Source of the DNA: Physocladia obscura
Taxonomy: Eukaryota; Chytridiomycota; Chytridiomycetes; Chytridiales; Chytriomycetaceae
Reading direction: 5' to 3'
Assembly (NCBI GenBank): GCA_027596945.1
Contig: JADGJH010000299.1
Location: 1-21,909 of the forward strand
Length of the DNA: 21,909 bases
The translations under genes and the position numbers were made by a program. A model generated the notes under the pieces. The model worked only from the letters and a program-made list of their open reading frames with translations, ran no database searches and had not been told where the DNA came from. This document shows positions 1 to 10,749 of the stretch, one piece after another (positions within the stretch are counted from its first letter, which is position 1; each line of letters opens with the position of its first letter).

Positions 1-265
1 ACACAAAGAATGGATGGATTATTTTATTTGGCAGTGAATTATTCCAGACTGTTGCCACTGGTCATGGAATTTTAACAGATGGCCTTATTGTCCCTTTGCA
101 ATGGTTTTAGTATGAGCATTCCTAGCATTTGAATGTCTTGTGGTCTTCAAAGTAGGTCTTTAAAGGCTGTTGCCGATAGTAGTTGAATCTTGAGCGGAGG
201 CATCTTGCAGATCCATTGATGTGAATTGTTCTTGGAGTTGAAGCAAAGAGTATTTGAGGGCCAAT

Positions 266-754
266 CTATGACAGCAAATATTGACACATCTCATCAACAA
301 CAGCACTACTAACAGTTCCAATAATATTAAACAAACTAATGTCAGATAAACCAATAGCCACAATTATAAATGCCATTACAAGTAATGCAGTCCCCACACA
401 GTCTGATTTGTCAACTGTAATATCCAATGCTAACAGTGTCCCAAGTGTATCACTGTCAGATTCCATATCATTTGATACACAGATTGCAACAGTGATAAAC
501 ACCACAGTCACACAATACTTTGCCAGGTACTGTGAGATCAAGAGCAGGATCTTTTGAGTTGAATGGTGATGAAGTGGCTTCAGGCAATAGCAGCCCAAGA
601 GCAGGATTGTTTGATTCAGGTGACAGCAGCAACTCATCAAGGAGTTTGTCTGTTGGAAATAGCAAGAATTCATTGCGTTCAATCCCATCTGTTACTGTAT
701 CCACCAGGCTTCTGGCTGTTTGCCCTTTACCACTCTCAAGTTTGGCTGTGCTGA
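266..754 (-). pseudogene. Frameshifted remnant of a membrane-protein gene
   Basis: I do not recognise the family. On the minus strand one frame is open from about 754 to 520 and reads like a soluble, acidic, Leu/Pro/Ser-rich segment (it contains LLDELLLSPESNNPALGLLL). Near 520-535 protein-like sequence shifts to another frame, which stays open to a stop at about 266 and contains two hydrophobic stretches (around YCVTVVFITVAICV and GTALLVMAFIIVAIGL) separated by an acidic loop. No intron with plausible borders joins the two frames, so a small indel is the simplest explanation. CpG is almost absent (about three in the first 760 bases), as in the transposon-derived parts of this window. It may be a decayed transposon-borne or duplicated gene; the plus-strand ORFs here look like shadows. 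Confidence 0.35.
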
Positions 755-975
755 ATCATGAATGATAGAAATGAGCGATGTTATCAGCCCACAGACTTAC
801 ATTTTTCTCCTTTCTTTTCCTTTCTTCATTTGTTTGCCAGAAATTCAAGCAGGAAGTTTTTAGAACAAAGAATTCATTTTTGGTTTTATGACCTAGTATT
901 AAAAAGTTATGTGGATCACATGACAAACGTGGAGATCGCAATTTTCAAAAAAAAAATTTTAAAAAAAACAAAAAC

Positions 976-1401
976 ATGCGTTCATCAAACATAAACGTTG
1001 TGGGGCTGGTAGTCGGAATATTCGCTGTTGTAATTGTAGTTCCACTTGCTGTTGCATTATGGATTCATTACCAAAAGAGGTACATACATTGAGTTTTTTG
1101 TTTCTTGGCTTTGTGTTTATTGGCTATGGGCGTTATTAGAAATAGCAAAAGGGTGCGATTAAACGAATCGGAAACAGGACTGGAAACTCAAGTGAATAGA
1201 AATCCAGCACTGCTGGGAACATTTTCAGTGAACAATGCAAATGTCAATCGGAATCGAACTCCTTGCCTACCTCAAAGTTCTACTGAAATCGACGCTGAAC
1301 TTCCTGCTTACTCGCCGCATGTTCCCACTGGCCTATATCAGTCTTCTTCTTCTGTTTCCTTGCGAGTACCTTTGCCAGCCCGTTCATATACAATCAAATA
1401 A
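976..1401 (+). CDS. Small single-pass membrane protein with LPxY tail motif (two exons)
   Basis: Proposed structure is join(976..1079,1140..1401), giving 121 residues. Exon 1 starts at the first ATG after an A-rich leader and encodes one strongly hydrophobic helix (about residues 8-30, Gly/Val/Ile/Leu/Ala) ending at HYQKR. The 60-nt intron (GTACAT...TTATTAG) joins in phase to a basic stretch (RNSKRVR), consistent with a cytoplasmic stop-transfer. The rest is a hydrophilic Asn/Ser/Pro-rich tail with ELPAYSP (LPAY at 89-92), an LPxY motif of the kind bound by WW domains such as those of Nedd4/Rsp5 ubiquitin ligases. There is no real ectodomain (seven residues before the helix) and no cleavable signal peptide, so it is probably a tail protein at a membrane. 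The family is unknown. AATAAA overlaps the stop codon (1397-1402). The minus-strand gene at 12416-12952 has a related architecture. Confidence 0.6.
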
Positions 1402-1969
1402 AATACCTTCTAATTTCAATTTTTGAAAATTTTGAAACGTTGGTGTGATTTTTTTTGTCAGCATACTGTTGCTCTTTAGCATATTATCTATCTTACTGTT
1501 TAAAACGTCTTTTTTTACCCTTTTGCATTCAGTTTCATCACCGAAATTTTTTATGAGTTCAATTGTGGTATGATAAACTGACAAATTTGATTTAGAAAAT
1601 AAAATCATGCCAAACATTGCGGCACTAAGATTGTAGTACCAGCTGCTGGTATGCCGTCGACAATAGAGACATAATGGTTGCCGAATCGCTGAGTAAAATT
1701 GTTATTTATTTAATACTGCTTATTTATTGCTGTTGCTGTTGCTGTTATTGTTGTTGTTGTTATTTTGGAGACTAACAAACTCACTGCATTCTTGATCAAC
1801 AACAGTGTATTGAAATCTCATGCGCATTACAAAAATAGAAAAGTTTTTTGAAGCAAGTGTATTTATTCTCTTGCAAAAATTGTTTTTTTTGTGTTGTTTT
1901 GTCCGAGCAAAACAAAGGGACAAAACAATCACAAGCAAACAACAAACCCGCACAAAAACACAAACACGG
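1402..1969. other. Intergenic region between the small membrane protein and the Ki-67-like gene
   Basis: I see no gene. It holds a 15-bp palindrome TACCAGCTGCTGGTA at 1637-1651 and a TTG/CTG trinucleotide tract at about 1727-1763. The last 60 bases before the next ATG are A/C-rich, like the leaders of the other genes here. Minus-strand ORFs running into the tract (poly-Asn tails) are low-complexity shadows. Confidence 0.6.
1727..1763. repeat. TTG/CTG trinucleotide microsatellite
   Basis: An imperfect run of TTG and CTG triplets lies about 200 bases upstream of the Ki-67-like start codon. It is read directly from the sequence; no function is assigned. Confidence 0.8.
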
Positions 1970-3555
1970 ATGACAGCATTGGCCCAACAAGCGGCTACGC
2001 AAGCCTTACTGCTATCACCATTCTCAGCGCAGCATATTCAGATGGGATCATTTGGGCGTGTCGTTGTTATTCGAAGAACTGGTGAAGACGGAAGGTTAGT
2101 CTTTTAGGATACACATTGCGTCGAACAAGCTTTAAAACCAAATCTTCTCGATAGTATATATCCAATCAACCAAGAGAAAGTTACGTTCGGAAGGTGCGTA
2201 TTTCCGTTTTGCTCCGTTTCGCATCACTCACAGTCCGCCCTTTATAGAGATCAAAGTTGCATCATTCGTGTGCGATTAGAAGAAGTGTCAAGGCTTCACT
2301 GTATATTAACAGTTGATAGAGCATCCAGAAAGGTGAAAATCAAGAAACTGTTCGTGTTATTGATACACCAACTATACAACAAAATCAGGTTTATTTGGAA
2401 GACACAAGCTCGAACGGAACTCTTTTAAACGGAAAAGAGTTTGAAGTTGACGAGACCGGGAAATCGAAGCCTGTTGTTTTGAATCATGGTGATATTTTCA
2501 GCATTCAAAATCGCTCATTCAGATTGGAATATCCAGCACAGGTAATGAATACTCGAAAATACCTGTCATTTTCAACTCAAATTAATCTGTTCAATCAGGA
2601 AAAAGTAAAACAGTACTTGAAAGATCATCCTGACGTGGACGGCTTGATTACACCAAACAAAATTTTGGAATCATTGTCATTCCCAGAGTTTACAGCATCA
2701 ACATCAGCATTACCACAAACCATTCGTAAAACCTTGACAACAAGTCATGTTAATACACCTAAATTGTTTCGTGTAAATGAAGGGCGAACTTTTGCCGCCG
2801 CTTCAAACACGTCTGAAAAAGTTGTGGTTAATTCGTTTGAAGCAAAGCTTCTCGTTGCATCAAACATTTCAAACAAATCGCCTTCAACGAAATCATCCTC
2901 TAAATCTTCGGCGAGAAACGAAAAAAACATTGATGAAGTGGTCAGCACTACCCAACCTGCTGAAGAAACCCCCAGGAAAGAAGCCCTTGTCAACACGGAA
3001 TCTTCTCAAAGTTTTATAGTCGAAGATTCAAGCAATCCCTTCAACATCAGTATGGCCAAACAATCGGCCCATTTACCACGACTGCAGAAGAATATTACAA
3101 AAGGAATTTCGTTAAGCGCTACAGCAACTCCGAATAAAGCAACATTATCTCAAGTTCAAAATAACGGATGGAAGTCATTGCCGCGAAAACTTTTATTTGT
3201 TCAGAATCCTACTGCTAAGACAGATGACATTACAAATCCGTTTTTGAACATCGAGTTGATTCCAACCAACAAAGCTATAGGGTCTATCGGTACCGTTTTA
3301 TCGGAATTCAGCAGCCCAATTGAAACATTAAATGTCACTGAGCAGCGGGAAAGTAATCAGAACACCGGAAACGCTAAAAATTTTACTTTCTTCGAAAAGC
3401 CTGTTTTCGAAGAAATTCAGAAAGAAGCATTTTCCAAATCAAACTTTGATTTGTCAGAAAATTTTTTTGTATATAACAACACACCAACGGCACCGTCGAC
3501 ACCGTCAGGTCAATCTCGAAACAGAATTGTGACATTCGGACGCCAGGTAATTATA

Positions 3556-3608
<53 letters not shown>

Positions 3609-6600
3609 TACTATTATTATCTTTATTTTTATTTTTATTTTCCTGTGTGCTTTTATATTTACAATTTTTATACAGCTGACACCCGAAATATTTCAAAGTG
3701 ACAAGCCCACTGCAACGCCAGTTCAGCGTGGCGGAAAAATCATTCCAAAATCAACACCTGGCGGTTCTATTCTGAAAAGTGCACTTCGCCGCACTGCCAT
3801 CTTCACCACGAGAAGTCCATCAAAAGTAACAAAAGCTTGCGCAAACACACCCGCGACACCAGCGACAAAAAGTTTTATCAAACATACAAATTTCCGCCAA
3901 CCCGCAGGATTCCAAACACCTGGTCTCGTTGCCCCAAAGATTGTACCGCCATATAACGGTCCGGCAACTTCCTCAAAAATTGTTCCAGTGGTGCGAATGT
4001 CTCCAAAGAAGTCATTCGCGCCGATTGCTGCTAAAAATTGCGGTGGGGTTGTAAACTTCTACAAAACAGCTGGCATTGTTGAGAAAACCAGTTGCGAGTC
4101 TGGGACTCCGATCTCTTCTTCTTTTGCGAAGCCGAACGAAGCTACTCTCGCAAATGAAGTGTCATCAATTGACGATTTTATTGATGTTCCTTCGACACCA
4201 ACTGCAGTCATTTTATCTTCAGAGACAAGGACTTCTCCTCGTAGAATTTCAGCACGGCGAGTAAGCGCTGGTGTACTACCTCTCATTACCAAGAAAACAC
4301 CGACTAAAACGGACGAAGGGAATTCATTTGCTTTCAAACTTGCCGAAATTGTTGCTGAATCTTTGCTTGACGCTCCGGTGTCACTCTATGAATCTAAATA
4401 TATTAGTATCAGTGAATTGGTCGATTCTACTGCCAAACAAACGGACTTTGCTGATCTGCAGCTGATGAATATAGATGACACAATAGCTAGAAATGACGTA
4501 AAACCGACAGCTCGAAACGATACTGAAGGTAACAAAGAAATTTTTCTTTTCCTTTTTTTACTCAGAAATTTTACTTACGCAACTGCCTCAGCTATTATCG
4601 AGAGCCCGGACGCAGAATATGAAGGGCGTTCTGATTTTGCAACGAATGCATCTTCTGAAGGGATAACTGCCGATGCTGATCAGTTATATATGTTTGACGA
4701 CTTTTATGACGAACCCAATATTGAAGAATATTCGTCACAACTTAATATAATTTCTCCTTCCTCTGTTGCTATTTTGAAGACTGGAGAAGTTGAAAAGACG
4801 GTTGAAACAAATGACACACGTCAAATTACAAACATCAATGATGGAATGAAGAATATAGCAGAAATTGAACGAGACACTATTTCGGAGTCTTTACTGGAAA
4901 AAGAAGATGAGCTAGAAGATGTAATTATTAACGAGAGTTCAAGACCAGCTATTGAGCAAAAAGCAAAAGAAATTATTTCGAATGTTGTTGAAAATGATGG
5001 GAAAAGAGAAGTTGCTAAAAACGGAAATATAAAGTTAGAAGCCAAGGAGGAAGAATATTCACCAAAATTTCAAACTGGCAATGATGGAATTAAGAATGCC
5101 ACAACGGTAATCGAAAAGGAAGCTTTTTCAAAGTCTTCGCTGGAGAAAGAAAATGAAATTATGTTCGAGAAATCAAAACACGGACTGGTTGTTGAACTAA
5201 AAAACAACGCTGTTATCTTGAGTATTGGAGTAGAAAACGATCCTAAAAAAGAAGGTTTGAACGACAACGATCAAGTGGAATCGCAAGAATATTCGTCTCC
5301 AAACGAAAGCCAAACTAATCAAAACGAAAGTGGAGCGAAAATTCAGGATGAGGAGAATATGAAAGATATATTTTATCAGGTTTGTCTTGGAATCAAAAAT
5401 GATTATTATGATTTAACTCTAATTGAAATCACAATAGGTCGATTCTTCTACGTCTGAGCAGTTATTTCGCGAAAGCATCTCGCTTGTCCGCCATAATATT
5501 GTGGCGAAAGACTCTGTTGAAATGGAAATTGACAGTCAATCTTTGGCTTCCGATGACAATTTTTCAATTACTAAATCGAAGCACGGCGAAAAAAAAATGG
5601 CGATCAATACTGTGATTGGATTTGTTGATAACGCCGCCTCTTCTCATTCCGATCAAACGGCTGAAAATAATTCTATTCTTGGTGTTGAGAGTGAAACCGG
5701 TTTGTCCTCGAAAACACCAGTTAAAGATACTGCAAATTTCTCGTCTATCCGTGAAAGCAAATCGATGCAAAAAATGCCAAAAGATGCATACACTGACTCA
5801 ATTAAAGTTACGGAAGTAGATAAATCAGTCTTACTGCGTCGAAGCACGAGAAACACTGTAACTCCAAGAAAAACTCTGGAAATCTCAAACGATGAAAAAC
5901 AAAGTGAAAACACTTCAGTGCTGGATTCAAATGCCTGTCTTGATCGTGTAAGTCACACGACTCCGCTAAAACTTGGCAGAGACTCCGAATCAGTTTCGTT
6001 CCAAAAAAGTTCAAGAAAAAGGGCGACTCGGCTAACTTCACGAAATATGTCAAATATTGCCGTCGAACTAGAATCTGAGGGCTTCGAGCAAGAAACCCAA
6101 AATGAATTGGCAAGTAACACTGAGTTCACACTTGAGTTGAACAAATGCAAAACCCACCGAACACCGCCAATAGGTTTCAAGGTGACGAAATCACTTTCAT
6201 TACAGAATGGTGCGGCTGCGACGATATCGCCGAGAGCGTTTAGTAAATTCGTCGTTTATACCGAATATGAAGCAGAAGATGAAGAAATTTTAGGAAAGCA
6301 AAGTGAAAATATGTCCAAGGTTGTTGAAGAAATCAAAATTTTTTCATCACAGAAGCATGCCAGGAAGAATTCAAGTCCTCAAAACATTATAGATGTTGCC
6401 ATCCATGAAAAGTCAGATGTGTTTGAATCACAAATTCCAGAGTCGCAAAACAAATTACGATCCGAACTGGCAGAAGTTGAATATAAATTTGAAAATGCTT
6501 TTGCAAGTGAATATTTCGAAAGAAGCAACACCAACGAAGACATTCAGTCAAGCTATTTCGGTGTCTCACTATTTGACGATTCACAGCACGTGAATGATTC

Positions 6601-8980
6601 AACTGCCACGCAAAATTCTGAGATGCCTATCGACGACAACGAATCGGAGACAGTTGCCAATATGACACCGTCCGTGACACCAAAGAATAAAATCTCGGGT
6701 ACAAACACATCATCTGTCAGAAAGAATATTGCCCAACCTGTAGAATTTTACGTTAGTCCTACTAAAAGAATCGAACTAATTGGCTCAGGTTCATTGCGCA
6801 ACAGCTCCCGAAAACTCTCGGCTGTTATTAAAACTGGAGATATTTTTGCTGTGACAGAATCTGAACTTTCAACCAAAGATGTTCTAGACTCGCAAGATGA
6901 ACTTGGCGTCGAAGAAAATAGAGAAACAGAAGAACTTGGTGTTAAACAAAATTCTAAAGCGGTTGTCGATAAGACCAAGTCAGTGGAGTCTGTCATCGCA
7001 ATAACACCCATTAAAATCCCGTCGTCTGCGGAAGTCTTATCTACAAAAAATTGCAGAAAAATTCTTGCAAGTAAAACAGCGAAAACTCAAAAAAAATCTG
7101 CATCTATTCAAAAAAGTGTGCAAAAATTGTCTGTCGATACCGAATTTGTGGAGAACGAAGCTAAAGCCGAAAAAGAAAATCAAGAAGCCGTTGTTGTGAC
7201 AGATGAAAGCAGAAGAATACAAAATATGAAACTAAGTGTGGATGAAATGCAGATAGAAAAATCTGAGTGGGTTGTTGTTGAAGATTCTGAGGATGAAATA
7301 ATGGCTCAAGAGGCAGCTAAATCAGTTATTAATGTATCATCTGTCACACCAGTGAAACGGCTTCTTGCTTCAAATACGTCGTCTACAAGGATGTCGACTA
7401 GAAATCGACCTGCTGAAGTTGTTGCTAGTGTTTCCGCTATTTCAGCAAATGATACCGAGCTTCATGCATTAACTTCAATCAGAAAAAACGCAAGAAAACG
7501 AGAAATACCAAATTCAATTACTGATTTCGGTATTGGCTCTGATAGTAAAGCTACAGCTGAGGACGTTTTTGAGCCTGTGCATGAAAGTCCATCAAAAAAA
7601 CAGAAGCAGGAATCTTCAGCAGAAAATTTCGAAACTGCGTCTGTCAATCTAGTTCGAACAGTGAATAAAAGAGTTGCTAAAAAGCGAGTAAATCGTGCCA
7701 AAGCGACAGATTCAATTCAACCTGTAGATGGTACTTCCAAAAAAGATTCTGACGACACAATAGCCACTGTAATCAGGCAAGAATCTGTAGGAGTAGTTGA
7801 TACCGAACAAGTTGGCCTGACTGATGTCAATAATTCACCTGTTCAGGAGGTCGCCTTCAGAACAAACAAAAAGAAAAGTGTCGCTCATGCGAAAACTGTA
7901 AAAGCTGAAGCTGGAGATCCTGTTGAACTATCTCAAGATTCGAAATCCACACTTCATGACGGTAACGAACCTGCAGTCGAATCTCAATTACCAGACTCGC
8001 TGATCAGTTCATATGAAACCACTGACTCTCTTGAGATAGTCGAGGCGGTAACTGCTAAGAAAATAACCAAAAAGAAGACTCTTACTCGCAGCAAATCAAC
8101 GAAAAGAACTGCAACGGAGTCTATGGTTGAAGTTCAGGATGAAAATGAAGAAGAGCCAGGGGAAACTACAGCCTCTGAAACACTGATACGTTTGAATCGG
8201 TTCAAACAAACCAAAGCATCGGGTCCTTCTATATCTTCTAATACAGCAAAAACTCAAATTGAGCCTGAAAAAACTCACGAATCAACGGATTCAGTTAAAA
8301 AATCATTGAAAGGTGCTGCGAAATTAGGGAAAACACAATTTGAACCTCCAATTACATCAAAATTCGACATCGAAGAAAATTTTGAGCAAGTGCAAGAGAA
8401 GGTATTGATTAGTTCAAAGACTAAGAAATCTGCGGACAAGCACGGAATAAAGAGGAGACGAGGCGAAAAGGTGTTTGAAGTTGAAGAAGAGGATTCGAAT
8501 TCTGGCGAAGAGCCCCAACTTAGTGAGCCAAAGAAGAAAAACCTTAAAAAAGTAAAAGCAGAAGATGTTGGGGAAACAATACTGGATATTCGTGAAGAAC
8601 TTGCTCCAAGAAGAAGAGGCCGGCCGGCATCTAAGAATGCGAATTTACCCAAAGAACTTGTTCAACCCAATGAACTTGTTGAAAAATCAAAAAGCTTAAA
8701 ATCAAAGCGGAACACACAACTTACGTCTGAAATTGACGAAAATCAGTCTCCAGCCAAATTGATTCAGTCAAAAAGCCTTTTACGGAAAAAAGTAGTTCAA
8801 GCTGAGGAAAATGTGTCAATAAAACCAAGCAAATCTACTGACGCGTTATTCGGTGCAGAGAAAAATGCTTCAACTTCAAAACGCAGTAAATCGAATGTAA
8901 AAATTCCTGTTGAAGAAAATCTGATGGATATAGAAGTTGAGGATAAACATGGGCGTCCGTTGAGATCAAAAAGGAGCTAA
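1970..8980 (+). CDS. Ki-67/Repo-Man-like protein: FHA domain, PP1-docking motif, [ST]P repeats, AT-hook (eight exons)
   Basis: Proposed structure is join(1970..2094,2155..2193,2248..2332,2389..2541,2599..3546,3676..4528,4592..5379,5438..8980), 2177 residues. The N-terminal FHA domain (about 25-131) shows GEDGSIYPI, TFGRDQ (R55), VSRLHC (S69, H72) and TSSNGT (N92, G93), in the spacing of Ki-67 FHA domains, which bind phospho-threonine partners. Residues 441-470 read RNRIVTFGRQLTPEIF...TATPVQRGG and match the PP1-binding motif of Ki-67 and Repo-Man. The rest is mostly disordered, Ser/Thr/Lys/Glu-rich, with many [ST]-P-x-[KR] sites, an AT-hook RRRGRP (2055-2060) and a basic GRPLRSKRS end. By family, the likely role is a mitotic chromosome-surface scaffold bringing PP1 to chromatin. 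Met1 (1970) and Met25 (2042) are both possible starts. Introns 4, 5 and 6 are 3n long and free of stops, so splicing there rests on GT-AG borders and domain continuity. Confidence 0.8.
3547..3675 (+). other. Microsatellite-bearing intron inside the PP1-docking motif
   Basis: The borders are CAG|GTAATT and ATACAG|CTG. The interior is an (ATT)n tract followed by a T-rich stretch. Its 129 nt equal 43 codons without a stop, and unspliced it would insert a run of isoleucines. Removing it joins VTFGRQ to LTPEIF, restoring the conserved PP1-binding motif of Ki-67/Repo-Man; this is why I call it an intron. Confidence 0.85.
3558..3618. repeat. (ATT)n microsatellite
   Basis: A long run of ATT triplets with a few ACT/ATC interruptions, wholly inside intron 5 of the Ki-67-like gene. 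At 129 nt this intron is about twice the length of the others, so the repeat accounts for its size. Confidence 0.9.
4837..5313 (+). repeat. Tandem duplication of about 81 codons within the Ki-67-like gene
   Basis: Two diverged adjacent copies, 4837-5079 and 5080-5313. Both begin NDG[MI]KN, continue with an acidic/Ser segment ending in S-x-LEKE[DN]E, then VEND, and finish E-Y-S-[SP]. Most of the rest has diverged, so the duplication is old. It lies in exon 7 in an acidic, Lys/Glu-rich low-complexity region. Confidence 0.75.
8611..8626 (+). other. AT-hook coding segment
   Basis: The codons here, with the one immediately upstream, encode RRRGRP, the core of an AT-hook that binds the minor groove of AT-rich DNA. 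A second, weaker GRP with basic flanks forms the last residues of the protein. Confidence 0.6.
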
Positions 8981-9335
8981 ATTATCTGGTGGTTTTTTCA
9001 GACACTTTTTTTTCTTTTTTTCTTTCTTTTTTTTTCCCTATCTTTTTTTCCCTGGTTTTTTCCCTATATTTATTTTGGTGGACGTTGAACAACACAAAGA
9101 ATTTTGATTGAAAAAAAAAGCAAAAAAAAATAAAAAATTATAATAATAATATTGTCATTCCAGTATAAAATTTTCATTTCTGCAAAAATAAACCAGTTCC
9201 AAAGGTAATATGCCCTCACCTCTTTGCTTGCCTGTTGATGCAGTGCTGGCACCAAATTGACTTCCAATCTGTACTTTGTGACTGGATACATTTTTTTTGT
9301 GACTATATTTTTTAATTTGGTGCTGGAAGTACAAT
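8981..9335. other. T-rich 3' flank of the Ki-67-like gene
   Basis: Just after the stop come several T/CT runs (about 8990-9070), then an A-rich stretch (9110-9155), with no ORF of interest. At 9250-9259 and 9313-9322 lies a short 10-bp inverted repeat (ACCAAATT/AATTTGGT core) of unknown meaning. The segment ends at the transposon boundary. Confidence 0.5.
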
Positions 9336-9383
9336 GAGTGAATCTTGAAACCCAACCGAACGCCTTGAAATCCAACCAGCAAA
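9336..9383 (+). repeat. Left terminal inverted repeat
   Basis: It pairs with the reverse complement of 10750-10797. The internal direct repeats TTGAAACCCAACC (9345-9357) and TTGAAATCCAACC (9365-9377) are spaced 20 bp apart. Confidence 0.85.
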
Positions 9384-9421
9384 TAAATTAGTTTATTGAA
9401 TAAAGAACAACAACCATTACT

Positions 9422-10663
9422 TTGATTTTGCACCAGCACTACCACAGCCTAATGAAACACTCAATCTTGCAAACAAGCTCTTTTGAGGTCCAAGAATCTG
9501 CAAACACCTGGATCTTCAGAGAAGTAACCAATTTGGTTACAAACAACCATTCCATGCTGGAGGATTCCCAAATCATTAGCATTCAATGTGGAATATCGAC
9601 CAAAGCTGCCAGAGGAATTTACAAACGAGTTGGAAAACGCCCAGATTGCTCACATGGAAACACTACATTCACAAATACAGAAGAACAAGCCTTTATTATA
9701 TTCCTACACACACGAGTCATGTCCCATCACCAAATTGCACAGCCAGACTTCATTAATTTGGTAACAAGATACTATGCATAGAAATATAGTGATGTGGAGG
9801 GGACAGCTGTCTAGTTGTTCGAGAGTTTCCAGCACTGGCACAAAAAAGTGATTGGTGACAAACACCTGAAAGCTATTTCAGAGGCACATACCAGTCCAAC
9901 TACTTTTAGAGAGACCAAGGCATGGGTGGTTGAGTTTCAGCAGTGGATTGGTGCGCAAGGCGACAGTTCAAAAAATGTAATCAATGTTGATAAGATGCAC
10001 ATCAAATTACAAAATGACAACTGGCAGTCAAAATGAATTGTCACTCATTCCATTGAGCGTCAATACGAGCTTTGTGGAGAGAGGGGTCTGTTTGCAAGTT
10101 TTATTCTGCTTGTAACAGCTAGCAGCGAGAGAGTGATAGATGTTTTTGTTATAATGAAGAACAAGATATGTTGTCTTTACCAGCAAAGGTGCAGCTTCTT
10201 GACAGATTCCCTCGCCAAACTTGATGAGGAGCTTATCTTGATTGCGCTAGAAGCTTGATTGTGCCTTACAGTCAAGATTATATCATTGTCATTTCAGGGC
10301 ACAGGAATCTATCCATTTGATGCAAAAAAAAATTGTTAATGCAGTAATGGCCAACATCAATGCTGATTAGTGCAACAAAATGCCTTGGATGAAAAGAAAG
10401 TGAAGTCAGAAGCAATTGCTACAAAAAACAATTACGTTCTCAGACAAAAAATTGATTGTGAGAAAGCTCGTTTGGTCAAAAAAATCACGAAACAAATGCG
10501 ACAGAATTTTAAACTATGAGCGACGCACTACCAAATACCGCAACAGCTTGAAATGGTTCATTTGCTCAGTTTGCAAAGAGTTCGGACTATGCCCTCACTG
10601 CAAGACTCAAAATAAAGACCAACTGAATGCGCACAATCAAAGTTGCAAAGAAAGTAGTTCATA
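9422..10663 (+). pseudogene. Dead pogo/CENP-B-like DDE transposase with C-terminal Cys/His finger
   Basis: One frame stays protein-like from 9422 to about 10258, interrupted by TAG at 9779, TAG at 9812 and TGA at 10034. The order resembles pogo-type transposases: a helix-turn-helix-like N-terminus, then FQHWHKK...KAISEAHTSP, then NVINVDKMHIKL, where active relatives usually have a D-E pair (NxDE); here Glu is replaced by Lys. Next come GERGLFASFILLVTAS and, after a frame change, a GTGIYPF-like segment. Further on (about 10400-10660) are a Lys-rich helical stretch and C-x2-C-x5-C-x2-C with a following H-x3-C, probably a zinc-binding tail. With stops, shifts and the lost acidic residue it cannot encode an active enzyme. 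The pogo/CENP-B assignment comes from motif memory, not a search. Confidence 0.65.
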
Positions 10664-10749
10664 TCAGTTTATTACCCAAAAATCTATCTTTTTGTTTATT
10701 TTCAACTCTTATATACACGTTGTTGTGTTTTAATGAAGTTGGAAAGATA

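Noticed and set aside
2333..2388. Apparent frameshift in the FHA domain
   Set aside because: A GTGAAA...AATCAG intron of 56 nt restores the frame and gives the same spacing between VSRLHC and SNGT as in Ki-67 FHA domains, so no error or pseudogene is needed.
3505..3696. Minus-strand ORF with a poly-Asn run
   Set aside because: It is the complement of the (ATT)n microsatellite intron.
4529..4565. 37-nt intron using the first CAG after the T-rich tract
   Set aside because: It would shift the frame. The next CAG (ending 4591) gives a 63-nt intron that keeps it.
8275..8652. Minus-strand ORF of 125 codons
   Set aside because: It is Ser/Phe-rich and lies fully antisense to the Lys/Glu-rich exon 8; a codon-composition shadow.
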